23,147 nt of DNA from JL08 sp965363755 (GTDB lineage Bacteria > Pseudomonadota > Alphaproteobacteria > Rhodobacterales > Rhodobacteraceae), in assembly GCA_965363755.1 (NCBI GenBank), contig CBDTVL010000030.1, positions 1 to 23,147 on the forward strand. The letters are read 5' to 3'. This document shows, one piece after another, positions 21,161-23,147 of this stretch. Below the pieces are notes generated by a model. That model saw only the letters and a program-made list of their open reading frames with translations. It searched no databases and was not told the DNA's origin. How positions within the stretch are numbered: position 1 is the stretch's first letter; each line of letters opens with the position of its first letter. Position numbers and translations under genes: made by a program.

Positions 21161-21838
21161 TTACCTAAACTCAGTTGAAACCAATTCCCGGAAATCTTCC
21201 GCTCTGAACTCACAATGATCAAAGCTGGACTGTGTGCAGCCAGCGCCAATTGCCAGGACCGCCAGATTGGCCGCTGAAGCGGATGCTGCACCTGCAATTG
21301 AGTCCTCAAATGCGCAAACCAACTCAGGTTGAAGCTCTAAGGCCTCGAGCGTGGCAACATAAGGCAATGGGTCCGGCTTTCCACGTGGCAACTCTGCGCC
21401 CGAAACGATGGTCTCGACCCGATCCGTAATTCCCAACATCTGCAAGGCACTCCCAATGTGGCGGCGTGGAGAGGAAGAGCAAATGGCAATCCTCAGACCG
21501 CCATCGTGTAGGTCACACAGAAGCTTTGCAGCACCCACAACCGGATGGCGCATCGAGGGCAGCAAATCATCAGCCTTCCGACCAATTTTATTTCCAACCT
21601 CATTGTGTTCATCTGCAGATAGCGGACGGCCAAAAACCTCGTCCAAAAACCCACTTAACCCCCGGCCGATGTGGGCGTTAAGAAGCTCGCGCGAAGGGCG
21701 AAAGCCATACTGACCAACAATATCCAATTTCGCTGCTTCCCAAGCGTGTTCAGAATGAACCAATGTTCCGTCCAAATCGAAAATCGCGGCGCGGAAGCGG
21801 CGGAAGTCAGGAATTGCGCCCAAGTTAGACAATTTCAT
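21161..21838 (-). CDS. HAD-superfamily phosphatase (Gph / beta-phosphoglucomutase-like)
   Basis: 225 residues with the four HAD motifs in order: DLDGT with nucleophile D21 and acid/base D23, then a helical cap (about 30-90), motif II CSSS (about 118-121), a lysine in PRGKPDP, and motif IV FEDSIAGAASA with the metal-binding aspartate. The cap type and the HSEHAW segment place it with phosphoglycolate phosphatase / beta-phosphoglucomutase-like sugar-phosphate hydrolases; the exact substrate cannot be told. The start at 21838 has GAAAGGA close upstream. It follows the cyclase-family gene on the same strand after about 190 bases, in which an AGGCAC/GTGCCT hairpin with an 8-base loop lies at 21868-21887. 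Confidence 0.9.
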   Translation of the reverse strand: MKLSNLGAIPDFRRFRAAIFDLDGTLVHSEHAWEAAKLDIVGQYGFRPSRELLNAHIGRGLSGFLDEVFGRPLSADEHNEVGNKIGRKADDLLPSMRHPVVGAAKLLCDLHDGGLRIAICSSSPRRHIGSALQMLGITDRVETIVSGAELPRGKPDPLPYVATLEALELQPELVCAFEDSIAGAASASAANLAVLAIGAGCTQSSFDHCEFRAEDFRELVSTEFR

Positions 21839-22029
21839 ATCCTTTCGTTAACGGTCACACGCTCCTCAGGCACGATTTGTTGTGCCTTACCGTCACTTTT
21901 TACCATCAGCCCTCCCCCCATGCGTGACGTTGCCCACAACAGCTTGCCCGCCGTCGCTGAGTCAAACCTACACAAGGCTTCAGCAGGAACCTCGGGATGG
22001 GTCAGCCGAAATGTTTGGACGCTCTCGAC

Positions 22030-22842
22030 TTACACCATTGCGAAGACGCGCGCCGGGCCGCCTGTGCCGCCGCGATGTTTTGGGGCCCCCACGACCAATG
22101 TTGCGCCCGAAGCAGGCACTTTATCGAGATTTGCGATATTCTCGATGCCAAACCGGCCTGATGGTAGCCAAGCATAGTGCGTGGCAAAATCGCCAGATAC
22201 GCCGTGATCGAGCGACAGAGTGTCTACAGCAATGGACATTGCCCCTGTTTCTTCCAGTAGCATCTTTGCAGCTTCAACATGGAAGCCAGGATAATGTTGC
22301 TTGCCTTCTCCATCGGCATTTCTGAAACCCTCGGAATTGACTTTACTGTCCCAGCCAGAGTTCATCGCAACACAAGCGTTGGCAGGAATGTCTCCATGTG
22401 TACTAAGCCAAGCCTTCACATCATCCGGTGTGACCTGAGCGTCGGCGCTTTCAGCCGCGCGGGCTTTGATATCTATAACGCAAAGAGGCACGATTAAATT
22501 CGAGACTGGAATCTCTGCTACTGATTGACCATCGGCTGAGAAGTGCAACGGAGCATCGACATGGGTTCCGGTGTGCTCGTTTACCGTCAATTCGAAGAGA
22601 TTGAATTTGTGTTCATCCCAATTGAATTTTTGCTCCATTGAGAACCCTGATTCTCCAAAATAGGTCGGAAAACCCTTATGAAGTTCATGCGTCATGTCTT
22701 CTACAGAGCTATGTCCATCAGCAAGAGCTGCGGTCCCAGTAACCATAGAACCTGTCGCAACGGCGGCAGCGCCCACTTTGAAGAAATTGCGGCGGGAAAG
22801 CATCTTGTCTTTTACGGCATTCATAACGCAAACATCACACAT
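22030..22842 (-). CDS. Tat-exported cyclase-family (kynurenine formamidase-like) metal-dependent hydrolase
   Basis: 270 residues. The cyclase/KynB-type metal site is H90-T-G-T-H94-V-D96, followed by P98 and LHFSADG. Typical second-half blocks include VDTLSLDHG and the terminal GATLVVGAPKHRGGTGGPARVFAMV. The N-terminus has a twin-arginine signal SRRNFFK (16-22) followed by a hydrophobic stretch to about 41, so the enzyme should be exported folded. Before it comes an unusual MCDVCVMNAVKDKML leader with a C-x-x-C pair. A start at M14 would remove that pair, but GGGAGA upstream of 22842 supports the longer form. Substrate unknown: formylated amines, cyclic amides or lactones are possible. Family call strong, activity inferred. 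Confidence 0.88.
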   Translation of the reverse strand: MCDVCVMNAVKDKMLSRRNFFKVGAAAVATGSMVTGTAALADGHSSVEDMTHELHKGFPTYFGESGFSMEQKFNWDEHKFNLFELTVNEHTGTHVDAPLHFSADGQSVAEIPVSNLIVPLCVIDIKARAAESADAQVTPDDVKAWLSTHGDIPANACVAMNSGWDSKVNSEGFRNADGEGKQHYPGFHVEAAKMLLEETGAMSIAVDTLSLDHGVSGDFATHYAWLPSGRFGIENIANLDKVPASGATLVVGAPKHRGGTGGPARVFAMV

Positions 22843-22913
22843 GGTTTGGTTTCTCCCATTATTAGTTGATTTGATTCGACGGGCAGCTGACTAGAACACG
22901 TTAGCATTTATTC

Positions 22914-23021
22914 TCAAAAAGGCAGATCGAATTCGCGGGCTGCCTTACTGAGAAACGAAACCATCCGCCGCGCTTCCTGCATTTCAAACGTCCGCAACCC
23001 AAGCCGATAGGTTAGATGCGC
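22914..23021 (-). pseudogene. Possible gene remnant with a protein-like C-terminal frame
   Basis: A 35-codon frame without its own convincing start ends at a TGA at 22914-22916. Its translation is protein-like (TYRLGLRTFEMQEARR, then MVSFLSKAAREFDLPF) and looks like the C-terminus of a larger protein, but a stop lies directly upstream at 23022-23024. An internal ATG would give only 22 residues. It could be the 3' remnant of a gene removed by deletion, or a frameshifted tail of the partial gene next to it. I do not recognise the family. Confidence 0.35.
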
Positions 23022-23031
23022 TTAACCCGAA

Positions 23032-23147
23032 CTAGGCCGCTCGCGGGAATTCTGGCCCCATCGCCCTTTCGAGATGCCAGTACATCCGGTCCCCATGATT
23101 GCACCGTCTGCACTTGAAGTCCTTGGCGATGACATCGATGGGCTGAT
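23032..23147 (-). CDS. C-terminal fragment of an unknown protein with a CxxC pair (cut by window edge)
   Basis: The frame is open from the right edge to a TAG at 23032-23034, giving 37 complete codons. The visible tail reads PIDVIAKDFKCRRCNHGD and then RMYWHLERAMGPEFPRAA. The C-x-x-C pair suggests half of a zinc-ribbon site. The N-terminal part lies outside the window, so no function can be assigned. It is on the same strand as the cyclase-family gene. Confidence 0.5.
   Translation of the reverse strand, partial: QPIDVIAKDFKCRRCNHGDRMYWHLERAMGPEFPRAA

Noticed and set aside
20958..21218. 86-codon plus-strand frame with a hydrophobic stretch
   Set aside because: GTG start without a ribosome site, overlaps the 3' end of the HAD gene and is not protein-like past the hydrophobic segment.
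1..23147. CRISPR arrays, tRNA or rRNA genes, integrase with attachment sites
   Set aside because: No regularly spaced repeats, cloverleaf-like sequence, rRNA signature or recombinase was recognised anywhere in the window.

Overview
The window looks like a chromosomal segment of a marine-type alphaproteobacterium of the order Rhodobacterales (Roseobacter group / Rhodobacteraceae). The support is a set of ethylmalonyl-CoA (EMC) pathway genes typical of that group (crotonyl-CoA carboxylase/reductase, ethylmalonyl-CoA mutase, mesaconyl-C1-CoA hydratase, malyl-CoA thioesterase), an alphaproteobacterial sdhC-sdhD-sdhA...sdhB arrangement, an HvrA-type H-NS protein, a LuxR/LuxI pair and a full CtrA-type box. 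Base composition is moderately GC-rich. I see no tRNA, rRNA, CRISPR array, prophage or intact insertion sequence.

Layout. (1) 1-3159, minus strand: a small ORF, luxR, luxI and a RecD-like helicase cut by the left edge. A perfect TTAA-N7-TTAAC element lies just upstream of this block. (2) 3374-9504, first EMC block: ccr and a glycerolipid acyltransferase on the minus strand, divergent from ethylmalonyl-CoA mutase, an H-NS-like protein and DeoD on the plus strand. (3) 9561-11066, minus strand: an AhpD-fold protein and a DUF1989 protein. (4) 11133-15867, minus strand: the succinate dehydrogenase operon, interrupted between sdhA and sdhB by a sulfotransferase-like gene and a small unknown ORF. 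(5) 16020-19991, minus strand: a tightly packed second EMC operon in the order mcl2, nnrU-like, DUF1737, mch, histidine-phosphatase, DUF1194. (6) 20300-20608, plus strand: a small secreted protein. (7) 20609-21160: about 550 bases with no convincing gene. (8) 21161-22842, minus strand: a HAD phosphatase and a Tat-exported cyclase-family hydrolase. (9) 22914-23147: what look like the 3' ends of one partial gene and one gene remnant.

How the genes fit together. Ccr, Ecm, Mch and Mcl2 are four EMC-pathway steps that let the cell build C4/C5 compounds from acetyl-CoA without isocitrate lyase. The pathway leads toward succinyl-CoA and malate, and succinate dehydrogenase lies directly downstream of the mcl2-mch operon. 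The ccr and ecm upstream regions share a TTGCGCAA palindrome core, and mcl2 has a degenerate version at a similar distance, so a common regulator is plausible. The sdhC upstream region instead carries two GTGATCAC palindromes 21 bases apart. The quorum-sensing block carries a CtrA-type box, which suggests a link between cell-cycle/motility control and acyl-homoserine-lactone signalling.

I did not find a clearly unprecedented multi-gene system. The least explained items are the two extra genes inside sdh, the small ORF overlapping luxR, the regulatory palindromes, the compositional switch inside the 3' end of ecm, and the remnants at the right edge.
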